Shown here piece by piece: positions 50,154 through 59,900 of a DNA stretch of 64,000 nt; the first letter of the stretch is position 1, and each line of letters starts with the position of its first letter. The notes beneath the pieces were generated by a model that searched no databases, was not told the origin of the DNA, and saw nothing but the letters and a program-made list of their open reading frames with translations. Source of the DNA: CBDBKE01 sp965218055 (lineage in GTDB: Bacteria > Acidobacteriota > Terriglobia > JAJPHL01 > JAPKYU01); assembly GCA_965218055.1 (NCBI GenBank), contig CBDCKA010000002.1, positions 2,790,001-2,854,000 on the forward strand, written 5' to 3'. A program made the position numbers and the translations under genes.

Positions 50154-52577
50154 CTACCTCCTGGATAGGTGTTCAATGGCCTCGGCGAGACCATACTGTT
50201 TGACGGCTTCCGCCCGCTTCTGAGCATCGACCGGCGACGAGGTATAGAGCCAATAGCTGGCTGGATCGACTTCGAGCCGCAAGATGCCCGCCGCGTCGGT
50301 GCGCCGTAGGTAAAGCTCCCGTTTGGGGATCAAGCCGCGAATGGTGTTCACCTCCGTTGGGTTGAGCCGGAAGGTGTCTGCGGCTTTCTCCGGCAAATCG
50401 GGATTGGCAAGGAATAGCTTGGTCGGCATGGATTCGAGCAACGCTTCCGCCCCTGCGGTCCCGGTTACGTCCACGGCGCTCTGCGTGGCGACGACGAGCG
50501 CCGCATTCTTCTTGCGCCAGGTCTTGGCGGCCTCGGCCAGGTAGCCGAGAATGGCCGGGTCTTTCAGGTAGCGCCAGGCTTCATCGACCACCATGAGTTT
50601 TACCCTTGCGGTCTCATCCGGGTTCTCCAAAGCCAGCCGCAACCGTTCGAGAAGATAGAACAGCGCCGCTTCGCACAAGTCTTCGTGCTCCGCCGCACCG
50701 GCCATGTCGATCACCTGCCAGTCTTGGAGATTGAGATCGTCGCCATCCGCCGGATTATCAAAGTACCTGGCCCACGCGCCGGCTCCGTGCCAGCGCCCCA
50801 AAGCGGGCCACATCTTTGCGGGAAGGGAGCGAACCAGCACCCCAAGAGTGCGGCGTTGGGGCGCGAAAGCGTAGAGGTCTTCGACGCGGGCGCGGATCTC
50901 GCTGGGGTCTTCGCCGCTGAGTTTCCACCCGCCGATCCTCAACAGACGCGATATCCAGCCGGTGAGGAACTGGAAGGTGCGCGCCCCCGCCGGGAGCGAG
51001 AAGGGGCGCAACCGGAAACCGGCGCTCCCGCTCCCGTCGGGGGATAGCTCCATGTAGCCGCCCCCCAGAAACTGCGTGAGCCAGCGATAGGAGCCGCCTA
51101 GATCGAGAATGAGAACACGCGGATCGTATTGGAGCGCCTGAACCAGCAGGAAATTGAGCAAGAAGCTTTTACCCGCGCCGGTCGCGCCGAGAACCAGCGT
51201 GTGTCCCACGTCGCCTTGAAACAGATCGTAGTGATAAGGAGTCCGCCATCGCGTTTCGAGTACCGCCAGCGCCGGCTTCCGCAAGTGGCCGCTCCGGGGT
51301 GTCCCCACCGGCGGCCCGAAGATCGGGGCCATCGAAGCAACCGCGCCCGCCGATACAAACACGGATCGGACCTGCCGCCGTCGCGGTTGCGCGGGCATCC
51401 GCGAGAACCAGGCCGGAAGCTGCCCGTAACCCTCCCGGATCAGCTTGGCGTCGTGGCTGGCAAAGATGCGCCGAATATCTCCGTCCAGGCTCTCGTTCTC
51501 GGGTAACGGGCCGTGGATCGCCACGGTCAGGGCAAGGTCGCCGTAGGCGATTCCGTCCGTCTCCAACTCGACCAGGGCATCGCCCAGCCGGTCGGATTCC
51601 GCCGCCGCCGCCGTGTCCACCATCGCTGACGTCGTTCCCTCGGTTTCCTGAACGTGCGCGGACATCGAGTAGCGCTTCGAGAAGTAATGCCGCTGCGCTC
51701 CACGGATTTTGCGCCGGGCGGCATCGAGGCGCTGCGGCCGCCATTCGAGCGTCACCGTCATCGTCGCATCGAGCCGGTAAAGACCCTGGAGAAGATTGGC
51801 GCGGGCCGCTCCCGGTGGCGAAAGCAGCGAGTAGAGAATGACGGGTTCCCCGTCCAGGCGCAGATTGCGCCGCTCCGCTTCGAGCTCTGAGACGGCCAGT
51901 CGCCAATTCATGCCGCTGCCCCTCGCGCCGTCCCAAAAGGTTCCGGGCCGGTTCGTGAGTTCATTCAAGACCCCAGACGCTTCCCGCGCTTCGAGCATCC
52001 GCACCGGCGTAAGGTCATCGACCAGCGCCCGGCTGGCATCGACTAACTGCCGAAAGCCCGCCGCCGCTGCCTCGATGGACGAGTGGAGGTAAACGGATTC
52101 ATGCCGGTTCCGCCTCCGGGCCATCCAGTTCTTGGCATAGGCCATCCACCACGGCCCGCCCGTCCTCTCGGTGGTGACGGCGGACAGGTGCGGATCGTGA
52201 GCCCATGCAACGTAGGCGCTCACGTCCTGCACTCGATCCGCGAGGAACGCCCGCCGCTTGCGCCGTCCGAGCGCGGCCACGCTCGACGCCGCGCCATCGG
52301 ACTCGTCCGCAAAGTGGATCGGGCGGCGCAACAGATAGAAGTAAAGCCGCGTCCTGGAATCAAGCCCCGACAACATCCGCTGCCAGCGGTCGATCACCCG
52401 ATCCAGTTGTTCGGGGGTCTGGCCGTCCAGGACGCGAGGTGTCACCCGCCCGATGCTCATGAGTTCCCCGGCCCGCGTCAGGCACGTTTGCCCATCTCCC
52501 AGCCAGCCCCACCAGGGCAGTTCCTCGGCCAGCGATCCCGCCGCGTCATAGTCCAGGAGTTCGTCGTTCACGTTCAC
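50154..52577 (-). CDS. trbE: TrbE/VirB4 conjugative transfer ATPase
   Basis: Large cytoplasmic ATPase powering pilus and channel assembly, 807 residues from a GTG at 52577. CagE/TrbE N-terminal domain (~1-400), then Walker A VLGATGAGKSFLLNFLL (~470), Walker B VKLMVVDEAWRYL (~660) and the following ATQSAVDVTGT segment. Six bases separate it from trbG and three from trbD. Confidence 0.93.
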   Translation of the reverse strand: MNVNDELLDYDAAGSLAEELPWWGWLGDGQTCLTRAGELMSIGRVTPRVLDGQTPEQLDRVIDRWQRMLSGLDSRTRLYFYLLRRPIHFADESDGAASSVAALGRRKRRAFLADRVQDVSAYVAWAHDPHLSAVTTERTGGPWWMAYAKNWMARRRNRHESVYLHSSIEAAAAGFRQLVDASRALVDDLTPVRMLEAREASGVLNELTNRPGTFWDGARGSGMNWRLAVSELEAERRNLRLDGEPVILYSLLSPPGAARANLLQGLYRLDATMTVTLEWRPQRLDAARRKIRGAQRHYFSKRYSMSAHVQETEGTTSAMVDTAAAAESDRLGDALVELETDGIAYGDLALTVAIHGPLPENESLDGDIRRIFASHDAKLIREGYGQLPAWFSRMPAQPRRRQVRSVFVSAGAVASMAPIFGPPVGTPRSGHLRKPALAVLETRWRTPYHYDLFQGDVGHTLVLGATGAGKSFLLNFLLVQALQYDPRVLILDLGGSYRWLTQFLGGGYMELSPDGSGSAGFRLRPFSLPAGARTFQFLTGWISRLLRIGGWKLSGEDPSEIRARVEDLYAFAPQRRTLGVLVRSLPAKMWPALGRWHGAGAWARYFDNPADGDDLNLQDWQVIDMAGAAEHEDLCEAALFYLLERLRLALENPDETARVKLMVVDEAWRYLKDPAILGYLAEAAKTWRKKNAALVVATQSAVDVTGTAGAEALLESMPTKLFLANPDLPEKAADTFRLNPTEVNTIRGLIPKRELYLRRTDAAGILRLEVDPASYWLYTSSPVDAQKRAEAVKQYGLAEAIEHLSRR

Positions 52578-52580
52578 GCG

Positions 52581-52889
52581 CTATCTCCGAATGAGAAGCG
52601 TCCAGGGCGCCGCCGCCCACTTGCCGGGATCGTAGCGGACGCGAAACTTGGCCGAGGCTCGCAGGATTTCAAGCATGTTGGGGTCTTGTTTCCAGGCCCA
52701 AAATCCCACGCCGTAGAGCACTCCGAAAATGACTCCCCCGGTCACAATGGAGTTGATGGCGTTCCACATGGCAAGGCCCAACGTGGCGCTCAACAGAAAC
52801 CAGCGCCGTTCCACGCCCATGATCGTTAGGGGTTTACTGAGCGCCGGGTATCCGCGCCATGTCTTGCCGCGCTCCATCAGAAGAGCCAC
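52581..52889 (-). CDS. trbD: TrbD/VirB3-like protein
   Basis: A 102-residue small membrane protein with two closely spaced TM helices (ATLGLAMWNAINSIVTGGVIFG and the next). N-terminal KPLTIMGVERRW is the usual VirB3/TrbD signature. It lies between pilin and VirB4, the standard order; 13-base overlap with trbC. Confidence 0.85.
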   Translation of the reverse strand: MALLMERGKTWRGYPALSKPLTIMGVERRWFLLSATLGLAMWNAINSIVTGGVIFGVLYGVGFWAWKQDPNMLEILRASAKFRVRYDPGKWAAAPWTLLIRR

Positions 52890-53170
52890 GCCAGAAAGTT
52901 GGCCGCGCCCATGGCCATGCCCAGACCGAAGACGATCCCGGCCAGGGCCTTTTTGCTGCCGCCCTCGCCAAAGGCGAACATGAGCCCGCCCACCACAATG
53001 GCAATCAAGCTCAGTCCTCGCGCAATGGGTCCGGTGAAGGCTTGTTGAAGCACATCAATCGCTTGCAGCCAGGGGCTCGTTCCCTGCGCCATGAGTTCTC
53101 CCGCCGAGAGCGCAAAGATGCTCACCAGCAGCGCTCCTCGCTTCCAGATGATTGAGTTGTTGTTCTTCAT
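52877..53170 (-). CDS. trbC: TrbC/VirB2-like pilin
   Basis: A 97-residue prepilin. Signal region ALLVSIFALSAGELMAQG, then two hydrophobic helices (GPIARGLSLIAIVVGGLMFAFG and ALAGIVFGLGMAMGAANFLAW) joined by a short positively charged loop GGSKK, the VirB2/TrbC pattern. GAGGGAAG precedes ATG 53170. A longer upstream frame is not supported. Confidence 0.87.
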   Translation of the reverse strand: MKNNNSIIWKRGALLVSIFALSAGELMAQGTSPWLQAIDVLQQAFTGPIARGLSLIAIVVGGLMFAFGEGGSKKALAGIVFGLGMAMGAANFLAWLF

Positions 53171-53202
53171 GCTTCCCTCCGTGTCTGTTGGGTCGCTGCG
53201 CG

Positions 53203-53526
53203 TCAGGCTCCGGGAAACTGCCCCCGGTCCTCTTGTTCCAGTTTCTCGGCAAGCTCGATTTGCCCGCCCTCGCCGCGCCGGATGGATCGCTCCATCAGAT
53301 CGACCTTGAGGCCCATGTCGGCCAGCCCCAAGGCGCGGGCGGCGGAGTAGATCACGACCATCAGCGTCACCACGGCCAGACCGCCATGCCACGCGACGGG
53401 TAGCCAGTAGTCGGTTGCGATGATTCCTAAGTACGGCTTGAGATAAGCGAAGCTCTCGCCGGCGAGCATCAAGGCCACGGCCAGGATGATGGCCGTCAGT
53501 CCGATGCTGATCTTCCACGGTTGCAT
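53203..53526 (-). CDS. Two-helix membrane protein of the tra cluster
   Basis: A 107-residue protein with TM helices at ~8-25 and ~47-66 and an acidic C-terminal tail (RRGEGGQIELAEKLEQED). Unrecognised; position just upstream of the pilin gene suggests an element-specific channel or surface-exclusion component. Confidence 0.6.
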   Translation of the reverse strand: MQPWKISIGLTAIILAVALMLAGESFAYLKPYLGIIATDYWLPVAWHGGLAVVTLMVVIYSAARALGLADMGLKVDLMERSIRRGEGGQIELAEKLEQEDRGQFPGA

Positions 53527-53536
53527 CGCTTCTCCC

Positions 53537-54439
53537 TCAGAGTTCGATAGAGCCCTTGTCTCGTCTGCCGCCGCTTCCCCCTCCGCCTCCGGTGCTGTGG
53601 TCCTGGCCGAGCGACCGCGCTACTCGTGCCGCCGCCCGCCCATTGCTTCCATGCACGGCGAATCCAGCGGCGGCTTTCGCGCCGATACTCTTGGCGCTGT
53701 AGTGCTCGGTCGCAATCTCGACGTTCACGCGCCCGCTGCGGCCCTCGATGTCGTACTCCAGCTGCGCGTCCGGGTACTCCACCCGTCCATCCTTGACGGG
53801 GAGCCCCAGCGCCTCCGCCGCCTGGAACCGTGCAGCGTCCGCCGCCTCCTTTCCGCCTCGCGCTCTCGCGCTTTCCGTGGCGCGGGCGACCCCGCGCTTG
53901 AGCTCGGCGTCAATGCGGACCCGCTTGAGGACGGCTCCTTGTTCGAGCAACCGCACTTGCTCAATCCTTGCGGCTCGAAACACGGCCACGTCATGTTGAA
54001 GCTCTCCGGGCTTCACGAGGCCGCTCCATGCCTCCTGCTCTTTATCGAGTCCTTGTTCGCGGGCTACCCGCTCGGCCCGCTCTACTCCGCGCTCGGTGAG
54101 CGTGAGCACCTTGTAGGCGCCGCCTTGCGGCCCCTCGGCGCTGTGCTCCCGGACGTGCCCGGCGCGAACCATGCGATCCACGGCCTTCCGCGCCGCGTAG
54201 GGGTGTCCCTCGAAGTGAGCATCGGCCAGGTCGCGGTAGGCGATGCTGCGATACATCCCCAGGTCGGCCACCGCCCGATCCGCCCGCTCCTGGAAGTTCT
54301 TGCGCTCGGTGCGGGGATCGTATTCGCGCCGGTGGCCGTCGCGCTCCCGCTGTTCCCGTTCTTTGGTGTGGTCGCGCCTGGGGCGAGCTCCGGGCGTCCG
54401 GGTTCGGGGATCGGTAGCTAGGTCTCGCGGATCGAACAC
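53537..54439 (-). CDS. Replication-relaxation-like winged-helix protein
   Basis: A 300-residue protein. After an Arg/Asp-rich N-terminus, residues ~60-140 form a winged helix (YRSIAYRDLADAHFEGHPYAARKAV onward, KVLTLTERGVERAERVA). The C-terminal half contains YPDAQLEYDIEGRSGRVNVEIA, then an Lys-rich turn. That is a PD-(D/E)xK-like pattern also seen in replication-relaxation family members. It could be a DNA-processing protein of the transfer origin; no HUH relaxase motif is present. Confidence 0.6.
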   Translation of the reverse strand: MFDPRDLATDPRTRTPGARPRRDHTKEREQRERDGHRREYDPRTERKNFQERADRAVADLGMYRSIAYRDLADAHFEGHPYAARKAVDRMVRAGHVREHSAEGPQGGAYKVLTLTERGVERAERVAREQGLDKEQEAWSGLVKPGELQHDVAVFRAARIEQVRLLEQGAVLKRVRIDAELKRGVARATESARARGGKEAADAARFQAAEALGLPVKDGRVEYPDAQLEYDIEGRSGRVNVEIATEHYSAKSIGAKAAAGFAVHGSNGRAAARVARSLGQDHSTGGGGGSGGRRDKGSIEL

Positions 54440-54448
54440 GACGGCTCC

Positions 54449-55534
54449 TTACCGGCTCAACCCAACCTCGCGTTGGAGCTTCTGCGCGTGTTGTTCCGTG
54501 GATTGCTTCGGCGTCTGGCTGATCTGAGGCCCGCGAGCATGAGAATATTGGTGGCTCAACTCCGCCGCCGTCTTCTCCTTCACCGGGGCTTCGCGCTCGT
54601 GCTCGACCGCACGGTCCATGAGGTAATTGGTCATCTTCTGCGCGTCCCGCGCCGCTCTATGAATCTCGTGCGGGTCTTTTTCCAGCACCGCAACCCAATT
54701 CTCGACATAGGCCGCGCCGCGCTGCGGGTCATGCCCCACGCCCACGCGCTCCCCCGTCATCATGGCGCTGATCTCGGCCCGCAATTCCTCGCGGGCGTAC
54801 TCAGGCGATCCAAAACCTTTATCCAGTCCTTCTTTGAGCGTGTCGCGGTCCATGCGGTCCGGATGGCCGGTCGAGTGACTGCATTCATGCAGCGCCGTTT
54901 GGTAGTAGCCGTTCCGCGTGGAGAATTGGGACGGCTCCGGGAGCACCACCTTGTCCTCGGCGAGCCGATAGTAGGCCCGATCTCCGGCGACGTGCTCGAT
55001 CCTCGGCCCGCTGGCCTCAATCACCTTCTCCGCATCGCGGTGGGCGTCCCATTCAGGCCGCGCCTGCGCCGGTCGCGGTTTCAACTCCAATCCATTGGCT
55101 TGCTCGACATTGAACACGGTGTACTGTTTACAAATCGGCTTTCCCCGCTGCTCTTCCTCGTGGATCGTGTTGCCGTCCTTGTCTTTGAGCACCTTGCCCT
55201 GCTCGTCCTTTGCGGGCCGCGCCGTCCGATCCGTGAAAAACAAGACCTGCGTCCCTTTCTCGCCTTTGCGGACATGGCCTCCCTGGGCCTCGATCTGTTT
55301 GTAGGTTCCCCAGCGGTTATCGCCGTGGCCCTGACGGATGCCCCTGCTCATCAGGTAGAGACTGTTGCCGCCCGTGTAGGATTTGCCGGTCGAGAGGTTC
55401 TCCGGGCTGATCTGCTCTCCCGGCTTCCACGGCTTCTGCCACGGTGCAACACCCGCCTTGATCTGTTCGATGAGTTCTCCGCTGACTTTCTCGGCGTAGT
55501 CTTCTCCGCGCTGCCAAAAGGATTTCATCGCCAT
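54449..55534 (-). CDS. ardC: ArdC-like antirestriction protein
   Basis: A 361-residue ArdC-type protein. N-terminal ssDNA-binding domain (residues ~5-130; KAGVAPWQKPWKPG, GGNSLYLMSRGIRQG, RWGTYKQIEAQGGHVRKGEKG in part). Zincin-like C-terminal domain with the HExxH-like site ALHECSHSTGHPDRM (~218-232) and a later Glu in AREELRAEISAMM. It protects single-stranded incoming element DNA from host restriction. Typical early gene of mobile elements. Confidence 0.9.
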   Translation of the reverse strand: MAMKSFWQRGEDYAEKVSGELIEQIKAGVAPWQKPWKPGEQISPENLSTGKSYTGGNSLYLMSRGIRQGHGDNRWGTYKQIEAQGGHVRKGEKGTQVLFFTDRTARPAKDEQGKVLKDKDGNTIHEEEQRGKPICKQYTVFNVEQANGLELKPRPAQARPEWDAHRDAEKVIEASGPRIEHVAGDRAYYRLAEDKVVLPEPSQFSTRNGYYQTALHECSHSTGHPDRMDRDTLKEGLDKGFGSPEYAREELRAEISAMMTGERVGVGHDPQRGAAYVENWVAVLEKDPHEIHRAARDAQKMTNYLMDRAVEHEREAPVKEKTAAELSHQYSHARGPQISQTPKQSTEQHAQKLQREVGLSR

Positions 55535-55549
55535 AGTGCGCCTCCGTTC

Positions 55550-55741
55550 CTAGTCGTGGCGGTCGTACCGCGCCGCGTCGATCTCTTCCACGGTTCCCAC
55601 GTCCTCCACCATCAAACCGATCTGCTCTCCGAGTTCCCACGTCAGTTCAACCGCGAGCCCACGGTTCAACGCCTCGTGAAAATCGTCCTCGGTTTCGACC
55701 GATAGGTACTTCTCTCCCCCTTCGTTCTTTTCTCGAATCAT
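55550..55741 (-). CDS. Small acidic hypothetical protein next to ardC
   Basis: A 63-residue protein read from ATG 55741, 15 bases upstream of ardC in the same direction. Acidic and compact (YLSVETEDDFHEALNRGLAV); no family recognised. Confidence 0.55.
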   Translation of the reverse strand: MIREKNEGGEKYLSVETEDDFHEALNRGLAVELTWELGEQIGLMVEDVGTVEEIDAARYDRHD

Positions 55742-55746
55742 GATTG

Positions 55747-56187
55747 CTACCTCTCTGGTCCGATTTTCTTCACTCCGACGCGCCCACCACGCCCGCACAG
55801 GATGCAAACGGGCCGGAGGGCGCTTTGCAGCCGCTCAAACCGGGTCCGGTCTTGCAATTTGTCCGTCAATGACGCGTTCCTTCCCGTTTCCGTCCATGTC
55901 GCCTCGATGTTGCCCGATCGGCCCCTGCCGGCGGAAGTATGATCTGTCACGCGCCGGAGGCGGCAGCGTTCCCGGTAGTCCCGCTGGCGGTCGCGGTGAT
56001 CGAGCCGTGCTTCCTTGCTTCGCCGGTAGCGCTGGTCGGCCCGCCGCAGCTGTTCCCGCCGCGCTTTATCTCGGCAAATGTCCCCACAGTAGCGATGCCC
56101 CCGGAAGCAGGAATTGCAGATGTAAAACAGCAACCCGCAACCCGGCCAGCGGCAAGACAACTGCCGTAACACCACTTCTCTGGCCAT
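55747..56187 (-). CDS. Element-associated zinc-finger protein
   Basis: A 146-residue basic protein from the ATG at 56187 (24 bases of an upstream frame are also open). Cys pairs CRWPGC...CNSC, then RGHRYCGDICRDKARREQLRRADQ, form a zinc-binding knuckle followed by a long Arg-rich helix (RYRRSKEARLDHRDRQRDYRER). A C-terminal CILCGRGG adds another Cys pair. Such proteins are frequent in mobile elements and may bind DNA. First gene of the transfer operon. Confidence 0.65.
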   Translation of the reverse strand: MAREVVLRQLSCRWPGCGLLFYICNSCFRGHRYCGDICRDKARREQLRRADQRYRRSKEARLDHRDRQRDYRERCRLRRVTDHTSAGRGRSGNIEATWTETGRNASLTDKLQDRTRFERLQSALRPVCILCGRGGRVGVKKIGPER

Positions 56188-56272
56188 CGCACCCCTCACG
56201 GGTGTGAACAACGGCCCTCTTTCGTGGCACGCTGGCTATGCTGTGGTCCTGCCCTTTAACCGGGGCCGCCAT

Positions 56273-56307
56273 AAAAAAACCCCGATCGCTCTCACGATCG
56301 GGGTTTT
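56273..56307. terminator. Bidirectional rho-independent terminator
   Basis: CCCCGATCG (56280-56288) and CGATCGGGG (56295-56303) pair perfectly over 9 bp around CTCTCA; seven A precede and four T follow. It can stop transcription from both sides, isolating the tra operon from the genes to its right. Confidence 0.85.
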
Positions 56308-56436
56308 CCCTTATCTGGGGGCTATCTCAGCTTGTGATGTGTGAACTGGACAATGCCATCCAAAGAGCTTTCGGGTTCCGCGAAAGTAACGGCATTTTCG
56401 TTCAGGAGGAGAGAGCAGGGAATTGCCGGCAAGGGA

Positions 56437-56712
56437 ATGGAAAACAAATACGAAGAGAATTTACTGAGACTATATTCAAAAATCTCTCTGGATGGCGGTA
56501 CCAGGACGGAAATCGGTTGCTCGTTTGACAGTGCAAAAAAGACAGATTTTGCATGGCCTGTGTTTTCGGATGGAACAATCGAGTACTTCGAGCGCTTCGA
56601 TGATCTCCACACGCTCGTAGGGGAGATATTACGGAGGACGGAGTGCGATGGATCGCGAACGGCCATTCCGTGTTCGGCAACGGGCAGTCGTTCGGTCGAC
56701 GGATTCTGGTAA
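56437..56712 (+). CDS. Possible small cytoplasmic protein in an AT-richer patch
   Basis: Ninety-one residues from ATG 56437 (an ATG at 56341 is in frame). The composition (KYEENLLRLYSKISLDGG, WPVFSDGTIEYFERFDDL) looks like a real globular protein, and the GC is visibly below its neighbours, a hint of transfer. No family recognised; the opposite strand is also open. Confidence 0.4.
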   Translation: MENKYEENLLRLYSKISLDGGTRTEIGCSFDSAKKTDFAWPVFSDGTIEYFERFDDLHTLVGEILRRTECDGSRTAIPCSATGSRSVDGFW

Positions 56713-56713
56713 C

Positions 56714-56851
56714 TCATACAAGCTGGTTTACCTGATCGGCAAGGGTGAAACCCCGTTGCGTCGGGGGCGAGGCGTCGCGGATTGCCTTCACCGGCCCGTC
56801 CAGGCCGGAGAGAACTTCGGCGGCGAGAAGCAATCCTTGTTCGCTCTGCAC
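56714..56851 (-). CDS. Small ORF of the conserved 3' module (copy 1)
   Basis: Forty-five residues from a GTG: the segments AAEVLSGLDGPVKAIRDAS and RGFTLADQVNQLV match the small gene at 61.3 kb. Both lie at the same distance behind a giant repeat-protein gene, within a conserved ~190-bp DNA block. Function unknown. Confidence 0.5.
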   Translation of the reverse strand: MQSEQGLLLAAEVLSGLDGPVKAIRDASPPTQRGFTLADQVNQLV

Positions 56852-56905
56852 GGCTTTATTCTCCCATGCCCCTCAGACAAGACAGGGACACTACCGGCGT
56901 CTATT
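56715..56905. repeat. Conserved 3' module, copy 1
   Basis: This block is closely similar to 61350-61535: both share CAAGCTGGTT, GGCGAGGTGTCGCGGAT-like and ATTCTCCCATG stretches and the near-identical end ...GACAGGGACACTACCGGCG. It directly follows the stop of the large secreted repeat-protein gene (read on the minus strand). Confidence 0.75.
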
Positions 56906-59900
56906 CCCGATCCGTCCTCTCTGGAACCGGCACCACCGGAAGCGTCGTGAAGATGCGGGTGCCGGGGTCCATTTCCAGGGCCACGGCGGTAAACAGATCC
57001 CCCCCTGGCGCACTGCAGCGCACCGACCCTGCGAAGTCGGACGTATCGGTGTCGGGGAACGCCTGGTCGATGAGCCAGGCCGTCTGCCCGTTGGCCTCCA
57101 GAGGGATGCTCGCGCCGTCGAGCAGCACACCCTCTCGCATCAAGTCGCAGTGCACCAACCCCGCACTCGATTCCAGGTTGTGGAGCGCGACCCCCGTCGT
57201 GATTCCTCCCTCCTGGCGGCGCACCGGGAAGAGGACGTCGCTGACGGGCGGGCTGGCTCCCACCCCGGCCACTCCGAGGTCGGGGTGCTCAAACCGGAGC
57301 ATCCCGCCGATGGGACCCTCCGAGACCACCCGCACCGATCCCGACACCAGCGCCCCTCGCCCGTGGGTCGAGATCGTGAGTACTCCCAGCGGCTCCATCT
57401 CGGTGCGGACCGTCAGAGCGCCGTCCTCGGTGATCTCCAGATCGCCCGTGATGTCCACCACCGATTCGGCGGCAATCGGGTGGCCCTCGGTGTCGTAGAA
57501 ATAAATAGCGGGACGGCTCGGAAGGATGTCCGTATGAAAGGGGGTGGGGGCGGGACGGCTCGGCTGAATGGACAGATTCAAGAACACCAGATCGGTGATC
57601 CAGGTCCCGTTGACAAAATGCGCAAAATCCAGGACCGTCTCCCCGCCCCCGCCTCCCGTGCGGTCCACCGGCACCACCGAAAGCGTGTTGAAGATGCGCT
57701 GGGCGGCATCCATCTCCACGGCGATGGCGGTGAACCGTCCCCTGCCGGGCGCGGTGCAGCGCACCGACCCCAGGAAGTCCGACGTGTCGGTCGTGGTGAA
57801 CGTGTCTTCGATGAACCAGGAGGTCTGCCCGTTGGCCTCCAGCGGGATCTCCACCTCTTCCAGCGCGACGCCCGCGCTCATCAATCGGCAGCTCACCCCC
57901 ATCGCTTCCGCTCCCAGGTTGTGCAGCGCCGCCGCCGTGCGGATTCCTCCCTCCTGGCGGCGGGCCGGGAACAGGACATCCCGGACGGGCGGGCTGGCTC
58001 CCACCCCGGCCACCCCGATATTCGGCACGCCATAGCGCACGCCGCCGCCGATGGGACCCTCCGAGACCACCCGCACCGATCCCGACACCAGCGCCCCTCG
58101 CCCGTGGGTCGAGATCGTGAGTTCCCCCAGCGGCTCCATCTCCGTCCGGACGGTCAGGCCTCCGTCCTCGGTGACCTCCAGATCGACCGTCACGTCCACC
58201 ACCGATGCGGGGTCAATGAGATGGCCCCCTCGATCGTAAAAGTAGATTGCGGGCCGGATCGGATGGGAGGACACATTCACGAGCACCATCTCGGAGGTGA
58301 TGCCGTTCCCATTGGCGAAATGCGCGAAGTCCAGGGTAAACACTTCCGGCGCTTCCGGCGTGGCTTCGGCACGGTTGGAAGCCCGGCCCCTGCCGATCCA
58401 GTTCACCGCCTGCACCTCGAAGACGTAGGCCGTGCCGTTGACGAGACCGGTGACCGTATGGGCCGTGTCGGTGGAACCGATGGAGATCCAGGAGTTCCTC
58501 CTGTTGATCCGGTACTGGTAATCCGTGATCGCCGCCCCGCCATCGTTCTCCGGGACGACCCAACTCAACACGACCTCGCCGTCCCCGCCTACCGCCGTCA
58601 GGTTCACCGGCGCGCCGGGCACTGTTGTGGAGCTGCCACCCCCGCCGCCCCCGCCGAAGCCACCGCCGCCGCCACCGGAACCACCTCCGCCTCCGCCACT
58701 ACCGCCGCCTGTGTCTCCACCGCCGCCACCCCCGGAACTACCGCCGCCTCCACCCCCGGAACCACCGCCGCCTCCACCTCCTGTGTTCCCGCCCCCGGAA
58801 CCACCACCGCTGAAGACCCAGGGGCGGGCCTGCTTGATCGCCAGGATATCCTCGCTGGTGATCTTGAACTCGATCTCCATGGCGAACGGTTCATCGGGTG
58901 CGGGGTTGTACAGCACCGCGAACTGCTCATGGATCACAGTGAGGTGATCGCCCAACTGATTCAGTTGGGCGTTGCTCATGAACAGTTGCCCCGGCGGCAC
59001 CTGGTTGGAGGTCGCAAGGACATAGTAATCACCGCCGCTCCGATGCAACCGGATTTCCTCCGGCAACGAGAGCGCGTCGGGATTGGTGACCAAGTCTTCG
59101 CCGAGCTGCGTGTTGACGTAGTAGTACTCGTCACTGCCGTAGATAGGGTCAAAGCTGACGGCGACGCCGTTGGCCAGTTCGTCGGAGTAGTTGGGGTACA
59201 CCAGCACCCCCATCTTGGCCGCCAGGTGATCGATGCGATGAAAGTCGCGTTCGGTGAAGGCGCGGAAGTTCCACAGGCTGGCAAATACCTGTTTGAGCGA
59301 TTTGGCGATGCCGTCCTCCTCGGTCTCCTCGGGATGCTGGGTCTTGGAGTCGTACAGCCCTGCTCCGTTGAACCCCGGCAAATCTTCATTGTTGGTGCTG
59401 GACCGGTAGCGCAGGGATTGCCCTTCGGGATATGTCGCGTGCATTGCGGTCAGCGCGTCGATGATCCACTGTGGGGTCTCCGCGTCCTTGATGTCGTCGC
59501 GCAGATCATCGAGCATGTCATCCTGGGTTTCGAAGTCCGTTTGGAAGTCTTCGTTGGCCAGCATGGTTTCAATGCGGGCATAGAAATCATGGGCCTTCAT
59601 GAACTCGTCGTAGAAATAGAACGGGGTTGCAAACCCGTCGGGAACCGTTCCCGCTGGAAACCCCAGCGTCCCCAGCACAGCCACGTTGGCCGCCTTGACG
59701 CCGAACGCCTTCCAGTCTGCAAAACCGATCTCGCTGAGGGGCGTGATCTTCGTGACCGAGAGATCGCGTTCCGGCGTCTGTGGCCCGGCGGGCCGGGAAG
59801 ACTCGTAGTGGGCATCGACTTCCTCGGGAGTGGCCGCGCGTAGCTCCCAGCCCTCCTCGGTCACCGTGTAGTGGACGTAGCTGCCAATAAGAGTGGAGAT

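Noticed and set aside
56322..56717. 131-codon minus-strand frame opposite the AT-rich ORF
   Set aside because: The plus-strand product looks more protein-like; neither is certain, so only the plus-strand one is listed at low confidence.
58620..58810. Short-period repeats that could look like a CRISPR array
   Set aside because: They are GGN/CCN codon repeats of the poly-Gly linker; no direct repeats with unique spacers.
56745..59843. 1032-codon open frame on the plus strand
   Set aside because: Antisense to the giant repeat protein; Arg/His/Gly-rich product without family features.
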